A DNA stretch of 64,000 nucleotides from Prevotella melaninogenica (GCF_003609775.1 NZ_AP018049.1:620001-684000), one strand, 5' to 3'; positions 1 to 9,624 are shown, counted from the first letter of the stretch. The notes: generated from the letters alone by a model not told the origin. Made by a program: numbers and translations.

Positions 1-2
1 AT

Positions 3-899
3 CTTACATCCTTTTTCTTTGGTCAACCCTCTGATAGTTATGCGGCTGGCTGGAAGCAGTTTGAGTCTTCGTTAGGTAAAGAAGTGCGAGCGATAAAGGA
101 TGATGCGGGTGCTGAAAGGCGTTTTTATGATATGGGGTTAAGATGTCTTTGGTTGGAGCCAGGCAGATATATTTCTTTTCTTGCCCGCTTGGAGGAGCGT
201 AATGCAACAAGTGTCATTACGGCAAAGCATTCTTATTTTACCTTTGACCTTATTAATAAGAAAGTCTTAACGCAGAATGATGTGTTTAATCAGACACGTA
301 TGTGGCAGGATCCTAACGTTCGTTATCAGTTTTATGAACTGTTAGATTATACGGCAAATACGCATACTGAGGACTCTATAAATTGGGATATTCTACCCAA
401 TCAGTTTGCACTGATAGGACAGAATATACGTTTCGACCTTGGTGTTGATAACGGTGGAGGAGTTTATTCAGAAGTAAGTAATGATATGGTAGATGTGCTT
501 TTCTCTAAGAGTTTTAAGAAGTGGCAGAAACAGTCATTATCTTATGCAGGCACTAAGAAACTTCCTAATGAGGCTGTATATGTCTCTTTATCACCTGATT
601 CTGTCTTCCCAGAAATATTGCCACAGTTTGATGGAAATTTAGCTGCGGCTATTGGGCAGAATATTTCCTATACAGGACTTAGCCCAGCAACAACTCCTGT
701 GGGGAGAACTTATGCCTCTTTTATTGTTGATACGGATGGTTCCTTGAAAGATATAGTCTTTCTAACGGTAAATAATATTGAGTTGAACCGCAGTTTTGCT
801 GCTGCACTTCAATTATTAAGAGGTTGGAAACCTGCAATACATAACGGTAAACCTGTAGCTTGTAGATATAACCTTCCCCTCACTTTACACTTCCAATAA
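3..899 (+). CDS. Partial protein with C-terminal TonB-like domain
   Basis: The reading frame is open from the first bases of the window, so the N terminus lies outside it; the GTG at position 84 is only an internal candidate start. The middle part (WDILPNQFALIGQNIRFDLGV and nearby) resembles the DUF3298/RsiV-type extracellular domain. The last 70 residues, with VGRTYASFIVDTDGSLKDI followed by RGWKPAIHNGKPV, resemble the TonB C-terminal fold found in many Bacteroidetes envelope proteins. Function is unknown; a cell-envelope location is inferred from the domain types. No signal peptide can be judged because the start is missing. Confidence 0.6.
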   Translation, partial: LTSFFFGQPSDSYAAGWKQFESSLGKEVRAIKDDAGAERRFYDMGLRCLWLEPGRYISFLARLEERNATSVITAKHSYFTFDLINKKVLTQNDVFNQTRMWQDPNVRYQFYELLDYTANTHTEDSINWDILPNQFALIGQNIRFDLGVDNGGGVYSEVSNDMVDVLFSKSFKKWQKQSLSYAGTKKLPNEAVYVSLSPDSVFPEILPQFDGNLAAAIGQNISYTGLSPATTPVGRTYASFIVDTDGSLKDIVFLTVNNIELNRSFAAALQLLRGWKPAIHNGKPVACRYNLPLTLHFQ

Positions 900-903
900 G
901 AGT

Positions 904-970
904 CGTGCGGAGCCTTAGCACGTGTGGTGCGGATGGTAAGCACCAATGGTGCGGAGGCTTCGCACCAAAC
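904..970. repeat. GC-rich dispersed repeat, copy 1
   Basis: This stretch is GC-rich against an AT-rich background and contains GTGCGGA three times plus the palindrome CACCAATGGTG. The block TAAGCACCAATGGTGCGGA recurs in inverted orientation around 9113-9133. It lies between a plus-strand gene end and a minus-strand gene end. The rest of the gap up to 1106 shows nothing recognisable. Confidence 0.6.
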
Positions 971-1106
971 AAACAGATGTAGATGTGATTGTCAATAAAG
1001 AGATGGTTCAGAGTCGATTAATGCTTGCAGGTTGATTGCTTATTGGAAGTTTAAAAGCTACAAGAATCTGTTGTAAGTTGTTATATCAGTATTGGATGAC
1101 CTTTAC

Positions 1107-2588
1107 TTAGAATTGTGTGTAGATAAAAGGTTGGATACTATGATGACTAAGATTAATAACTAACTGCATAACAACAGCAAAGATACATAGCTTTATGAGC
1201 CATGAAGAATTTATAAACTTACTTTGCAGCCAGTTGTAATCAGCCTCTCGGATGCTATGAAGTTCTAAACTTATCAGCACTACGGCAAGCCATAATGGGT
1301 ATTCCATTAGGAAGGTGTAGGCATCTGCGAGGCTTATGTTGTGCAGGATATTGTCGATTAATGTTGTAGCAGTCGTCATATCCGCTGCACGGAAGAATAT
1401 CCATGCAAGGGAAACATAGCTAAATGTTATAAACCAACTGATTCCTTTAGTGTATTTATTGTCTGGTATCTTATCCAGTCCATTGTTTCGACAGAACTTA
1501 TGAATAACCAAGCCAAAGCCGTGTAGCACACCCCAAACAATGAACATCCACGATGCACCATGCCATAACCCAGCTACAATCATGGCTAAGAAGCTATTGA
1601 GATAGGTGTGAAGTTCGCCTTTTCTGTTACCTCCTAATGGAATGTAAAGATAGTCGCGGAACCATGTTGAGAGGGCAATATGCCAACGATGCCAGAACTC
1701 TGTGAGGTTCAGACTCTGATAAGGAAATCTGAAGTTGTCTTTTAGTTCGTATCCCATTAGGGCTGCAACACCTATGGCAAGGTCGCTGTAGCCCGAGAAA
1801 TCGAAGTAGATTTGAACTGAAAAGCCTAATACGCCCATTAAATTACCAAAGCCACTTTGGCTTGCTGGCGCATCAAAAACAATGTTATTGTATTGTGCAA
1901 TATAGTCGGCGATGAGGGCTTTCTTTATCAGTCCGCAGATAATCAGCCATAAACCTTTATAGACAAGGTTATCGTTGACGTTGTCTTTGGGTGTCTGAAC
2001 CTGCGGGAGCAATACTTCAGCGCGGGTGATAGGACCAGCGATAAGGAGTGGGAAAAAAGTAAGATAGAAAGCATAGTCAATCAGTTCTGCCGTCTTAGGA
2101 TAGCGTCCCTTATAGATGTCAACGGTGTAACTGATAGCTTGAAAGGTGAAGAATGAGATACCGACAGGTAGCAACATCTTCTCTGGTGTGAAGTTACTGT
2201 GTAAGAGTTCGTGGAAAATCTCAAGTGTGAAGTTTGAGTATTTGTAGTAGAGTAGGGGTAACAACTCAGTTAGGATGACAATGGCAAGTCCAATTTTACG
2301 CACTTTTCCACGCTTTAAACGCATCATAAAGCAAGTGAGATACCATGAACTAATCGTAACAATGGGCAATAGCCACATCAAAACTCCATTCGCTTTGAAA
2401 GCAAAGAAAAGACTAAAAGCTATGACGTATGCCTTTGTCCATGTTTGGCGATAGCGGTTTAATCCTATGTATATGGCGAAGAAAATGAGGAAAGAAACCA
2501 TAAATGGAAATGTACACAGCGACCAGTTCTTGTCTTGTGTAGACAAGAATTCAAATAAGGCGGTCGTCAACTGTGTTATATTTACCAT
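1107..2588 (-). CDS. MBOAT family O-acyltransferase (AlgI/DltB-like)
   Basis: The 493-residue protein is almost entirely hydrophobic with about ten membrane segments. It carries the MBOAT signatures FWHRWHIALSTWFRDYLYIP near residue 305 and AGLWHGASWMFIVWG near residue 340, whose His is the conserved catalytic residue of the family. Such proteins move acyl groups across or at the membrane onto extracellular glycans or teichoic-acid-like polymers. The next gene (2622-3374) encodes a membrane-anchored SGNH hydrolase; MBOAT/SGNH pairs are typical of polysaccharide O-acetylation, as in AlgI with AlgX/AlgJ. The substrate cannot be read from the sequence. Confidence 0.88.
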   Translation of the reverse strand: MVNITQLTTALFEFLSTQDKNWSLCTFPFMVSFLIFFAIYIGLNRYRQTWTKAYVIAFSLFFAFKANGVLMWLLPIVTISSWYLTCFMMRLKRGKVRKIGLAIVILTELLPLLYYKYSNFTLEIFHELLHSNFTPEKMLLPVGISFFTFQAISYTVDIYKGRYPKTAELIDYAFYLTFFPLLIAGPITRAEVLLPQVQTPKDNVNDNLVYKGLWLIICGLIKKALIADYIAQYNNIVFDAPASQSGFGNLMGVLGFSVQIYFDFSGYSDLAIGVAALMGYELKDNFRFPYQSLNLTEFWHRWHIALSTWFRDYLYIPLGGNRKGELHTYLNSFLAMIVAGLWHGASWMFIVWGVLHGFGLVIHKFCRNNGLDKIPDNKYTKGISWFITFSYVSLAWIFFRAADMTTATTLIDNILHNISLADAYTFLMEYPLWLAVVLISLELHSIREADYNWLQSKFINSSWLIKLCIFAVVMQLVINLSHHSIQPFIYTQF

Positions 2589-2621
2589 TTATTAGTTGTT
2601 TGTGTGGTGCTCAGATTCTAT

Positions 2622-3374
2622 TTAATAGCCTTCAAAGGATGGTTGCAAAAGCTTTGTTTTTGTTGCCTTATGATGGGCTTTTGGCTTATTGAGTTGTAGT
2701 GGGTTAGCACATTCCTTACTCCCTATAAACTTAGCTGCAGTGTCCATCCAGTAGGCAGCTGCTGCCCATGTAGGATGATAATGGTCGCTACCTCGTTCGA
2801 GTTTGAGGTTACGACTATCGAAGAAACGTCCTTTTCCGACATTCTCCTTTATGACATCATTGATGCCTGTGTCGCCATTCCACGTGGAAGGACTAATCCA
2901 TACGAAGGGTATGTTATCTAACTTCTTCACCAACTGCTGTACATATTGTGTACGAATGGCAAGGTCGTTGATGAAGAGTTCATTGCTACCCAAACAGATA
3001 AGAACGTATGTTGGCTTGTATTCTGCAATGAAATGCTCTAACGTATGTGTTGTTCCCCAACGCTCTGTAGAAGAACTATACCAAATGACGGTATATAGTT
3101 TATGTCCATTTTCACCTGCGTAATCGCCTAACCGACGCGAAAGACCTTCTACCATTGAGTCTCCAATAAAGAGGATTGTCTGGTTACGACGCACCTTCTT
3201 TACGGTCTGTTTTGTTTGTTTTGTCTTTTCAACGATTGGTTGGCTAAGGTTGGCAAGTGTTATTTTGCGGATGGTATAGCTGCCCATTGTTATCTCAGTT
3301 GGGATAACAGCATAGACAATGATGGCTGCCATGACAGCAGCCATCAAGAGTAGTGTCTTTATCTGGGCGTGCAT
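2622..3374 (-). CDS. Membrane-anchored SGNH/GDSL hydrolase family protein
   Basis: The 250-residue protein has an N-terminal membrane anchor (about residues 7-25). The extracytoplasmic SGNH fold follows: block I is FIGDSMVEG near residue 70, a block III-like GSNE lies near 128, and the C-terminal block V Asp/His is in SDHYHPT near 207. SGNH proteins beside MBOAT genes usually act as the periplasmic half of an O-acetyl transfer pair. The gene sits 33 bp upstream of the MBOAT gene in transcription order and 9 bp after exonuclease III, so cotranscription is likely. Acetyltransferase versus esterase activity is open. Confidence 0.8.
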   Translation of the reverse strand: MHAQIKTLLLMAAVMAAIIVYAVIPTEITMGSYTIRKITLANLSQPIVEKTKQTKQTVKKVRRNQTILFIGDSMVEGLSRRLGDYAGENGHKLYTVIWYSSSTERWGTTHTLEHFIAEYKPTYVLICLGSNELFINDLAIRTQYVQQLVKKLDNIPFVWISPSTWNGDTGINDVIKENVGKGRFFDSRNLKLERGSDHYHPTWAAAAYWMDTAAKFIGSKECANPLQLNKPKAHHKATKTKLLQPSFEGY

Positions 3375-3383
3375 GTGATTGTC

Positions 3384-4133
3384 TTATTTCAAGATAATTT
3401 CCACAGGACAGTGGTCGCTTCCCATAATCTCTGTATGAATCTTAGCATCTTCGAGGCGGTCTCTTAGACGTTCTGAGATCAGGAAATAGTCAATACGCCA
3501 CCCAGTGTTCTTCTCTCTTGCACGGAAACGATACGACCACCAAGAGTAAGTAACCTGCTCTGGATAAAGGGTACGGAAGGTGTCGATGAAGCCATTACTT
3601 AGTAATTGGGTCATCTTCTCACGCTCTTCATCGGTGAAGCCCGCATTCTTATGGTTTGTCTTAGGGTTCTTAAGGTCTATTTCCTGATGGGCAACATTCA
3701 TGTCACCACATACAATAACAGGCTTTTTCTCATCGAGTTTGTGAAGATAGGCTTGGAAGTCATCTTCCCATTTCATACGATATTCTAATCGACGGAGTCC
3801 ATCTTGTGAGTTCGGTGTATATACAGTAACGAGATAGAAGTCATCCATCTCAAGTGTAATCACACGCCCCTCATGGTCATGCTCATCAATGTCAATACCA
3901 TAAGTCACGCTCAATGGCTTATGCTTTGTGAAGATAGCTGTGCCAGAGTAACCCTTCTTATCAGCGTAATTCCAATAAGACTCATAGCCAGGGAAACTGA
4001 GATCAAGCTGTCCTGCTTGCATCTTCGTTTCTTGTAGACAGAAGAAATCAGCATCCAAGTCCTTGAATTGCTGCTCAAACTCTTTTCCTACACAGGCGCG
4101 AAGCCCGTTTACATTCCATGAAATAAACTTCAT
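3384..4133 (-). CDS. xth: Exodeoxyribonuclease III (AP endonuclease)
   Basis: The 249-residue protein shows the ExoIII/APE1 motif series in order: ISWNVNGLRA at the N terminus, FCLQETK with the metal-binding Glu, VYTPNS, CGDMNVAH, WRIDYFLIS and the terminal GSDHCPVEI with the catalytic Asp-His. It cleaves DNA at abasic sites and removes 3' blocking groups in base excision repair in the cytoplasm. The stop of the upstream lipoprotein gene overlaps this start (ATGA-type overlap at 4130-4133), which suggests translational coupling although the functions look unrelated. Length is typical of the family. Confidence 0.95.
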   Translation of the reverse strand: MKFISWNVNGLRACVGKEFEQQFKDLDADFFCLQETKMQAGQLDLSFPGYESYWNYADKKGYSGTAIFTKHKPLSVTYGIDIDEHDHEGRVITLEMDDFYLVTVYTPNSQDGLRRLEYRMKWEDDFQAYLHKLDEKKPVIVCGDMNVAHQEIDLKNPKTNHKNAGFTDEEREKMTQLLSNGFIDTFRTLYPEQVTYSWWSYRFRAREKNTGWRIDYFLISERLRDRLEDAKIHTEIMGSDHCPVEIILK

Positions 4134-4807
4134 TGTATTTCTTTCTTTTCTATTGTTCTTAGTTCAAAATCAACAGGTATGCTGAATTTCTTTTCTTGTT
4201 TATATTCAATGCGTCCATCTTGATGTTCTATAAGTCTAAATAATCTATTGATTATAAATTTCATCTTGAGATTGGATGTCTTTATATCATAGTGTGCATT
4301 AAGTATATCATTTAGTAGCAGAGCATCAACTTGATAAGTACCCTGAGAGGTCTTTATTTTTGTAGTAATACGTGGAGTTGCATATAAATCTGCTGGGTCC
4401 TTAGACTCTTGATTGCCTACAAGACGAAACTTAAGGTCGGCTAAAGGAACTTCAATTAATGCTGCACGAAGTTGAGTTGCTTCACTACTGTTGTCCTCAG
4501 TAGATATTCCAAATGCAAGAGCTTCATAAGGAAAGTTCTTGCAAACAACTATACCATCTTTATAGATGTCCCATTTGATATTACCACTAAGCCCCTGATT
4601 TTTTGCATCAGCACTTATTAAACCTTTGTAACTGCCAGGTATACTATTTAAAACCTTCGAACGTGCTTCAAGGAATTGTTCTTTTGTTAGTTCTATATTC
4701 TTATCCTCTATCTTTTCGTTATTGTCGTCTTTTGAGCAACTTGCCATAAACAATGTTATTACAAGTGCGCAAATAGCCACTACAGTGGTTCTTATAGTCC
4801 CTTTCAT
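4130..4807 (-). CDS. Putative lipoprotein, Bacteroidales-specific
   Basis: I place the start at 4807, giving MKGTIRTTVVAICALVITLF followed by the lipobox MASC. An upstream extension to 4924 would run into folE and remove the N-terminal signal sequence. The mature part of about 205 residues has SADAKNQGLSGNIKWDIYKD and alternating beta-rich stretches and resembles Bacteroidales lipoprotein families of the DUF4840 kind; I am not certain of that assignment. Function is unknown. Location is probably the periplasmic face or outer membrane, with SKDDN following the lipid-modified cysteine. Confidence 0.75.
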   Translation of the reverse strand: MKGTIRTTVVAICALVITLFMASCSKDDNNEKIEDKNIELTKEQFLEARSKVLNSIPGSYKGLISADAKNQGLSGNIKWDIYKDGIVVCKNFPYEALAFGISTEDNSSEATQLRAALIEVPLADLKFRLVGNQESKDPADLYATPRITTKIKTSQGTYQVDALLLNDILNAHYDIKTSNLKMKFIINRLFRLIEHQDGRIEYKQEKKFSIPVDFELRTIEKKEIQ

Positions 4808-4841
4808 GCTTTTGAAATTTATATTTATTGTTTGGCTTATT

Positions 4842-5435
4842 CTATATTCTCTTGGTCTCACCACGCAGTAAGTCCATGAACTCATTGCGGGTCTTACTTG
4901 ATTCAAATACACCGCTGTAAGCACTTGTTGTGGTAATAGAATTCTGTTTTTCTACGCCACGCATCTGCATACACATGTGCTTTGCTTCGATGACAACCAT
5001 TACGCCTTGTGGCTTCAAGGTGTCATTGATGCACTGCATCACCTGCTCTGTTAGGCGTTCTTGTACCTGCAGACGGTGTGAGAAGATATCCACTACACGT
5101 GCTATCTTGCTCAATCCCGTGATATGTCCGTTTGGAATATATGCAACATGAGCCTTGCCATAAAAAGGAAGCATGTGGTGTTCGCACATAGAGAAGAAGT
5201 CAATATCCTTCACAATCACCATTTGGTTGTACTTCTCTTCAAACAATGCGTCGGTCAATACCTTATGTGGATCTTGTGTATAGCCACGTGTGAGTACCTG
5301 CATTGCTTTTGCAACACGCATTGGAGTCTTCTCCAAACCTTCTCTTTCTGGGTCTTCTCCTAAGAGTGTAAGTACCTGCTTGTAGTGTGAGGCAAGTTCG
5401 TCTAATCCTTCACGGAATGGTATTTCAGGAGTCAT
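4842..5435 (-). CDS. folE: GTP cyclohydrolase I
   Basis: The 197-residue protein carries the family signature [19 protein letters not shown], with the zinc-binding Cys and His residues, then [20 protein letters not shown], and a second zinc Cys in [10 protein letters not shown]. It converts GTP to 7,8-dihydroneopterin triphosphate, the first step of folate or pterin synthesis. folK lies at 30092-30502 in this window but is not linked. The gap to the next gene is short (about 35 bp), so it may share a transcript with the lipoprotein and exonuclease III genes. Confidence 0.97.
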   Translation of the reverse strand: MTPEIPFREGLDELASHYKQVLTLLGEDPEREGLEKTPMRVAKAMQVLTRGYTQDPHKVLTDALFEEKYNQMVIVKDIDFFSMCEHHMLPFYGKAHVAYIPNGHITGLSKIARVVDIFSHRLQVQERLTEQVMQCINDTLKPQGVMVVIEAKHMCMQMRGVEKQNSITTTSAYSGVFESSKTRNEFMDLLRGETKRI

Positions 5436-5502
5436 ATTACTTTTCTTTCTGATTATTTGTATATGTTAGGGTTCTCTTTAATATTGTAGAGTAGGATAAC
5501 CC

Positions 5503-6168
5503 TTAGTAATTAACAGGTTGTGTTGTTTTTACTGTCACCATCATACGGATGACATTAGCATGCGGATAGCCCTCTTTTCGGAGTGTTCGCATAATCTTCT
5601 TTGCTGCGTCATAGTTAGTAAAGTTACCAACAAGACACATCCAGCGTGGTGGATAGAAATGTACGTAAACAGGCTGCTCTGGGAAGAGCTGCTTAGCTTT
5701 CTGTCCTGCTTTGTCCGCTTGCTGGTGTGCAATGCGAGTGTTACCACCGCTATACACCTGTACACGGAAGCCTCTAACTTTCTGTACACCTTTCTTGACA
5801 CGTTTGGTCACAATCCGCGTATCTTCAATCTCATCCCATGTAGGAATGTGCGGCTTTCTGACTAAACGCTTTACTATTTTTGTTCTGACAGGTTGTAAAG
5901 TGTTGTTTTCAGGTCGTGCTATCTCTGGCTTGTGCTCGTTTAGCTTTGGGACAACCAGTTGTTTTGTGTCTGGTGTCTTGATAGTTGGACGTGCAGGTTC
6001 GGTTTGACTCTCTACTTTCTGTCGGTCTTTTTTGTTTTTCTTGTCTGCCTTTTTGCCATTCACCAATGCGTCAATCTCGGCACTCTGAGATACCGTCACC
6101 GACCCTTGGGCATTAACAGCCACAACAGCAGTCAGCATAACAACTATGATTGTAAGGAGTCTTTTCAT
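5503..6168 (-). CDS. SPOR domain protein
   Basis: The 221-residue protein begins with a signal peptide (MKRLLTIIVVMLTAVVAVNA). A Lys/Pro-rich low-complexity linker follows (about residues 35-115). The C-terminal SPOR domain (about 130-210) contains GFRVQVYSGGNTRIAHQQAD and FPEQPVYVHFYPPRWMCLVG. SPOR domains bind denuded septal peptidoglycan, so a role at the cell envelope or division site is likely. It is preceded by the hairpin terminator of the operon ending at 6267 and is probably transcribed on its own. Confidence 0.88.
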   Translation of the reverse strand: MKRLLTIIVVMLTAVVAVNAQGSVTVSQSAEIDALVNGKKADKKNKKDRQKVESQTEPARPTIKTPDTKQLVVPKLNEHKPEIARPENNTLQPVRTKIVKRLVRKPHIPTWDEIEDTRIVTKRVKKGVQKVRGFRVQVYSGGNTRIAHQQADKAGQKAKQLFPEQPVYVHFYPPRWMCLVGNFTNYDAAKKIMRTLRKEGYPHANVIRMMVTVKTTQPVNY

Positions 6169-6192
6169 TCTTTAGTGTATAAAAATTGAAAT

Positions 6193-6253
6193 AGAGGTTG
6201 TATCAAATATGCTAATGGTTGTTGACCCAGTAGAATTTTGATACAGCCTCTTA
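6193..6253 (-). terminator. Hairpin terminator after tpiA region
   Basis: An inverted repeat (AGAGG-TTGTATCAAA against TTTTGATAC-AGCCTCT) lies immediately downstream of the stop at 6267 on the minus strand. The sequence after the stem on that strand is AT-rich. Confidence 0.6.
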
Positions 6254-6266
6254 AGTTTTCTTTGAA

Positions 6267-7028
6267 TTACTTCTTCCAAGCGTCGATGATACCCTTGAAG
6301 TCAGCAGCCTTCAATGAAGCGCCACCAATCAAGCCACCGTCGATATCAGCCTTGCCGAACAACTCAGCAGCGTTGCTTGCGTTACAGCTACCACCATAGA
6401 GGATTGATGTCTCCTCAGCAGCCTCCTTGCCGTACTTCTCAGCAACGATTGAGCGGATGTAAGCCAACATCTCCTGAGCCTGATCAGAAGTAGCAGTCTT
6501 ACCTGTACCGATAGCCCAGATTGGCTCGTATGCCAAGATGATGTTCTTCCACTCCTCAGCAGAAAGGTGGAATACAGAACCTTCGAGCTCAGCCTTTACT
6601 ACCTCGTTCTGCTTTTCAGCCTCACGCTCCTCAAGAGTCTCGCCGCAGCAGAAGATAACCTTCAAGCCATTAGCCAATGCTAACTGTACCTTCTCTTTCA
6701 GAATCTCAGCTGTCTCACCATAATACTGACGACGCTCAGAGTGACCGAGGATAACGTACTGTGCACCAGTACTCTTTACCATAGCGGCAGAAACCTCACC
6801 AGTATAAGCACCCTTCTCCTTGTCAGCGCAGTTCTCAGCACCGAGAGCAACACCCTCTGCGTCCAATACCTGTGCAACACTTGCAAGGTGAATGAATGGA
6901 GTACAGATAACAACATCACAGTTTGGCTTCTCTGCCTTCAATGAGTCGTTAATTTCCTTTGCCAATGCAATACCTTCCTGCAGGGTCTCGTTCATCTTCC
7001 AGTTACCTGCAACAATTTTCTTTCTCAT
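6267..7028 (-). CDS. tpiA: Triosephosphate isomerase part, possible internal translation start
   Basis: This is the C-terminal 253 residues of the fused frame, beginning [14 protein letters not shown] at the ATG complementary to 7026-7028. It is a full-length TIM barrel with all catalytic residues (Asn-Lys at the N terminus, His in LGHSERR, Glu in [11 protein letters not shown]) and interconverts dihydroxyacetone phosphate and glyceraldehyde 3-phosphate in glycolysis. The bases before the ATG are A-rich (AAACGTAAAAGACAA), compatible with the weak ribosome-binding sites of Bacteroidetes. It is listed separately because the sequence alone cannot decide between a fusion protein and an independent one. 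Confidence 0.7.
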   Translation of the reverse strand: MRKKIVAGNWKMNETLQEGIALAKEINDSLKAEKPNCDVVICTPFIHLASVAQVLDAEGVALGAENCADKEKGAYTGEVSAAMVKSTGAQYVILGHSERRQYYGETAEILKEKVQLALANGLKVIFCCGETLEEREAEKQNEVVKAELEGSVFHLSAEEWKNIILAYEPIWAIGTGKTATSDQAQEMLAYIRSIVAEKYGKEAAEETSILYGGSCNASNAAELFGKADIDGGLIGGASLKAADFKGIIDAWKK

Positions 7029-8405
7029 TTGTCTTTTACGTTTTAAAAGTTGATATAATTTATTTGATTGTTCTTTTTGTAATATCCATTCCTCCTTTTG
7101 CTTCAACCATTCCTCTCGTTTTCTGACCCATCGTGTCCATGACCAAATGCGGTCGGCAACAATTAGGAGTGTCAGTGGGAAGATATAGCAAATAAGAATC
7201 AAGACAATCTTTGTCCATGTCTTATTCTCTGGTTCACGTCCTGCTTCAATAAGTGATAATGGGGCGTTCAGCTCTGCCTGCTTAGGAAGGGCATTGTGAC
7301 TCCACTTATTGATGATAGTACCTTTGTAAAGTAGCACCAAACCAGGATTACTACGGATGATTGTTTTCAGCGTTGTACCATCAGTTGTATAGAAAGGATA
7401 CTCGGCTCCAGTAATATCTCGCCAGTGTTTAACGGCTTTATCCGTACTTGCTGTGAGTCCATAGAAACCATAACCATTCTCTTTTGCATATTCATAGATT
7501 GCATCAATCTCACCAAAGTTACTATCGTCGGCACGTTCCAATACTGGGGCTACGAGTAGGAAAGTATATCCATCTTTGGTTAGTATGCTATCAGTAAGGT
7601 CTTCTCCCGTCTTCTCGTCTGTAATAGAGAAGTCGTGAATAGGGGGTTCATAGCCTTTTTCAAGTATCTCTTGGTGTGTATCTTTGAATACCCATGTTGA
7701 GTCATCGTATGGGTAATCATTCTCTGTGAACTCCTTTGTTACACCATCTTTCTCACAAATAAAGGTTGTCTTGTAAGTTGTCTGCTTGGCACCTTCAGGA
7801 ATCTCCATAGCCTTCTTGATATTCTGACCAATGTAATATGGACGGAAGTCGAAGATAGGCAAATGATAAAGACTCAGTATAGATGCCGTGAATATAAAGA
7901 CAATCGTGAAGTAGAAAGCAATCCACTGATTAGTTTTTGATACAAAACGTATCTGATAAAGTGGCCAACGTGCAAGGATGAAGGCAGCAATCAAGAGTAT
8001 AAGGTTCTTAATGAAAGTCTGTGTGTTTGTGAGGTGAATCGCATCACCAAAGCAGCCACAATCCTGTATTGGATTGCTTACAGTAAGCCAAAGGGTCACA
8101 AGCGTCATCACAACCATAATGATGAGTGAAAGCTTGCTGGCAAGTCGTCGACGGATAGCAAGCAGGAGCATCACACCTAAGGTGAACTCTATAGCTGCCA
8201 GTCCGACAGATAACATCAATTGCGCCCAGTCTGGAATATAAGCCGACAACTGTACCGCCTCTAAGTATTCTGCAATCTTATATTGCGAACCTAAAGGGTC
8301 AATCGCTTTGACAAAGCCCGAAAAGATGAATGTCAAAGCAAGTAGGGCACGGCTGAAGTTTACCAGTATGGACTTTATTTTATTCATGTAGTTTGATTGC
8401 TCCAA
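6267..8405 (-). CDS. Fusion: DoxX/BT_3928-like membrane protein plus triosephosphate isomerase
   Basis: One open frame of 712 residues. Residues 1-180 form a DoxX-type four-helix membrane module; 200-390 is a BT_3928-like periplasmic thioredoxin-like region; about 400-425 is one more membrane segment; 425-458 is a very basic, Trp/Glu/Lys-rich cytoplasmic helix. From Met460 the protein is a complete triosephosphate isomerase with AGNWKMN, LGHSERR (catalytic His), [12 protein letters not shown] (catalytic Glu) and YGGSCN. There is no stop between the parts. The isomerase may also be made separately from the ATG at 7028 (253 residues, the usual length). The 5' end overlaps the DUF1599 gene by 26 bp; a start six codons later is possible. 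Confidence 0.88.
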   Translation of the reverse strand: MEQSNYMNKIKSILVNFSRALLALTFIFSGFVKAIDPLGSQYKIAEYLEAVQLSAYIPDWAQLMLSVGLAAIEFTLGVMLLLAIRRRLASKLSLIIMVVMTLVTLWLTVSNPIQDCGCFGDAIHLTNTQTFIKNLILLIAAFILARWPLYQIRFVSKTNQWIAFYFTIVFIFTASILSLYHLPIFDFRPYYIGQNIKKAMEIPEGAKQTTYKTTFICEKDGVTKEFTENDYPYDDSTWVFKDTHQEILEKGYEPPIHDFSITDEKTGEDLTDSILTKDGYTFLLVAPVLERADDSNFGEIDAIYEYAKENGYGFYGLTASTDKAVKHWRDITGAEYPFYTTDGTTLKTIIRSNPGLVLLYKGTIINKWSHNALPKQAELNAPLSLIEAGREPENKTWTKIVLILICYIFPLTLLIVADRIWSWTRWVRKREEWLKQKEEWILQKEQSNKLYQLLKRKRQMRKKIVAGNWKMNETLQEGIALAKEINDSLKAEKPNCDVVICTPFIHLASVAQVLDAEGVALGAENCADKEKGAYTGEVSAAMVKSTGAQYVILGHSERRQYYGETAEILKEKVQLALANGLKVIFCCGETLEEREAEKQNEVVKAELEGSVFHLSAEEWKNIILAYEPIWAIGTGKTATSDQAQEMLAYIRSIVAEKYGKEAAEETSILYGGSCNASNAAELFGKADIDGGLIGGASLKAADFKGIIDAWKK

Positions 8406-8952
8406 AAACAGCGTAGTTCATTATATCCATATAATTGGCATCGATACCCTCGCTGACAAGCGTTGCACCGCCAAGGTCTTCAATCTCCTTAATACGTTCA
8501 ATCTTTGTTAGGATTAGATCGGTATAGCTGCTGACACGCATGTCGCGCCAAGCCTCGCCATAGTCGTGATTCTTCTTTATCATCAACTCGTATGACTCCT
8601 TTGCGTAGCTATCGTATAGTGCTAATGCCTCATCAGGTGTCATATCAACGCTGTCGACAAAGCCTTTTTCCAACTGGATAAGTCCTACGATACTGTAGTT
8701 TATCAGTGCGATAAACTCTGGGCGGATGCCTTCACCCACCAAACTCTCACCTGTAATCTCCAAAGAACGGATGCGTTTTGCCTTAATAAAGAGCTGATCA
8801 GTGAGGGAAGAAGGGCGCAGAATACGCCATGAAGCACCATAGTCATGGAGCTTCTTCCCAAAAAGACTTCTGCACTCGGCGAGTACATCTTGAAATTCCT
8901 GCTGTGTCTTTGTCAGTTGACTTACCATAGTCTTATATTGATTTGACTGCAA
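8380..8952 (-). CDS. DUF1599 domain protein with internal duplication
   Basis: The 190-residue protein has two copies of one module. The first contains [18 protein letters not shown] and KRIRSLEI (about residues 37-67); the second contains [18 protein letters not shown] and ERIKEIED (about 128-158). This is the DUF1599 family arrangement, whose members are predicted nucleotide-binding proteins of unknown reaction. The stop overlaps the start of the DoxX/TpiA frame, so both are probably translated from one mRNA. The conserved His-Asp-Tyr-Gly suggests a metal or phosphate site (inference). Confidence 0.85.
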   Translation of the reverse strand: MQSNQYKTMVSQLTKTQQEFQDVLAECRSLFGKKLHDYGASWRILRPSSLTDQLFIKAKRIRSLEITGESLVGEGIRPEFIALINYSIVGLIQLEKGFVDSVDMTPDEALALYDSYAKESYELMIKKNHDYGEAWRDMRVSSYTDLILTKIERIKEIEDLGGATLVSEGIDANYMDIMNYAVFGAIKLHE

Positions 8953-9560
8953 AAATACGTAATTTCGCTGTAATAAACGAATGAATTAACAACTATTCCT
9001 GTCATAAGGGGTGGTTTGTAAATGATTGTGAGCGATTGTAAAGTTAGTCTGTTTTTCTGTTTAATCTTTGTGTTGAGACTTTATTGCTACCTCCGCACTA
9101 TTCGTGTTTACCGTCCGCACCATTGGTGCTTAGCATCGACACAATGCGTGCGGAGCCTCCACAAATAACCAAGAAAGGTTCTGTGATGTAAGAGACTATT
9201 CTTTTTTTATTTTATCTATGCGCTTTTCTATGACAGAGGAAATCCTTCAAAATTAAATTTCCTGTCATCTCTGTCATCTGCTATTTGCTTATAACTAATT
9301 GGATTACAGATGGGTTGTGTGAAGTGTTAATTGTGACAGCAAAAGAAAATTAAACTTTTATTGTAGTATATGTGTATTTCTCTGAAAAGGGAAATTCGAC
9401 ATTCTCTCACAAAATAAAATACAGATTGACTCGTTCAATGTTTTCATTTCTTTCGTTGAAGTGTCTCTTAATGTTGTGGCTTTTAATACTCCACATATTA
9501 ACCCCGAACTGTTCATTATACCGTAATGTTTAGTTCTTAAAGACCAATTTGAGTTTATAA
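8953..9560. other. Long intergenic region
   Basis: There is no convincing gene between the DUF1599 start and the fimbrillin gene end. It holds the GC-rich repeat copy at 9091-9153 and otherwise AT-rich sequence. Confidence 0.5.
9091..9153. repeat. GC-rich dispersed repeat, copy 2 (inverted)
   Basis: It contains TCCGCACCATTGGTGCTTA, the reverse complement of the core at about 936-956, and flanking CCTCCGCAC and GTGCGGAGCC that can pair with each other. It is a GC-rich palindromic intergenic repeat. Confidence 0.6.
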
Positions 9561-9607
9561 AAGAAAGAGAGAATATGTCACTTTCCTATGAACATATCCT
9601 CTCTTTT
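9561..9607 (-). terminator. Terminator of fimbrillin/LRR gene
   Basis: An inverted repeat (AAAGAGAG-AATATGT against ACATATCC-TCTCTTT) lies just downstream of the stop at 9625 on the minus strand. Confidence 0.65.
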
Positions 9608-9624
9608 GAAGTATTATAACCAGA

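Noticed and set aside
4808-4924. N-terminal extension of the lipoprotein at 4130
   Set aside because: It overlaps folE and would bury the clear signal peptide and lipobox that begin at 4807.
5518-6189. Genes on the strand opposite the SPOR protein
   Set aside because: Several open frames are Cys/Phe/Ser-rich shadows of the real gene with no domain, signal or plausible start.
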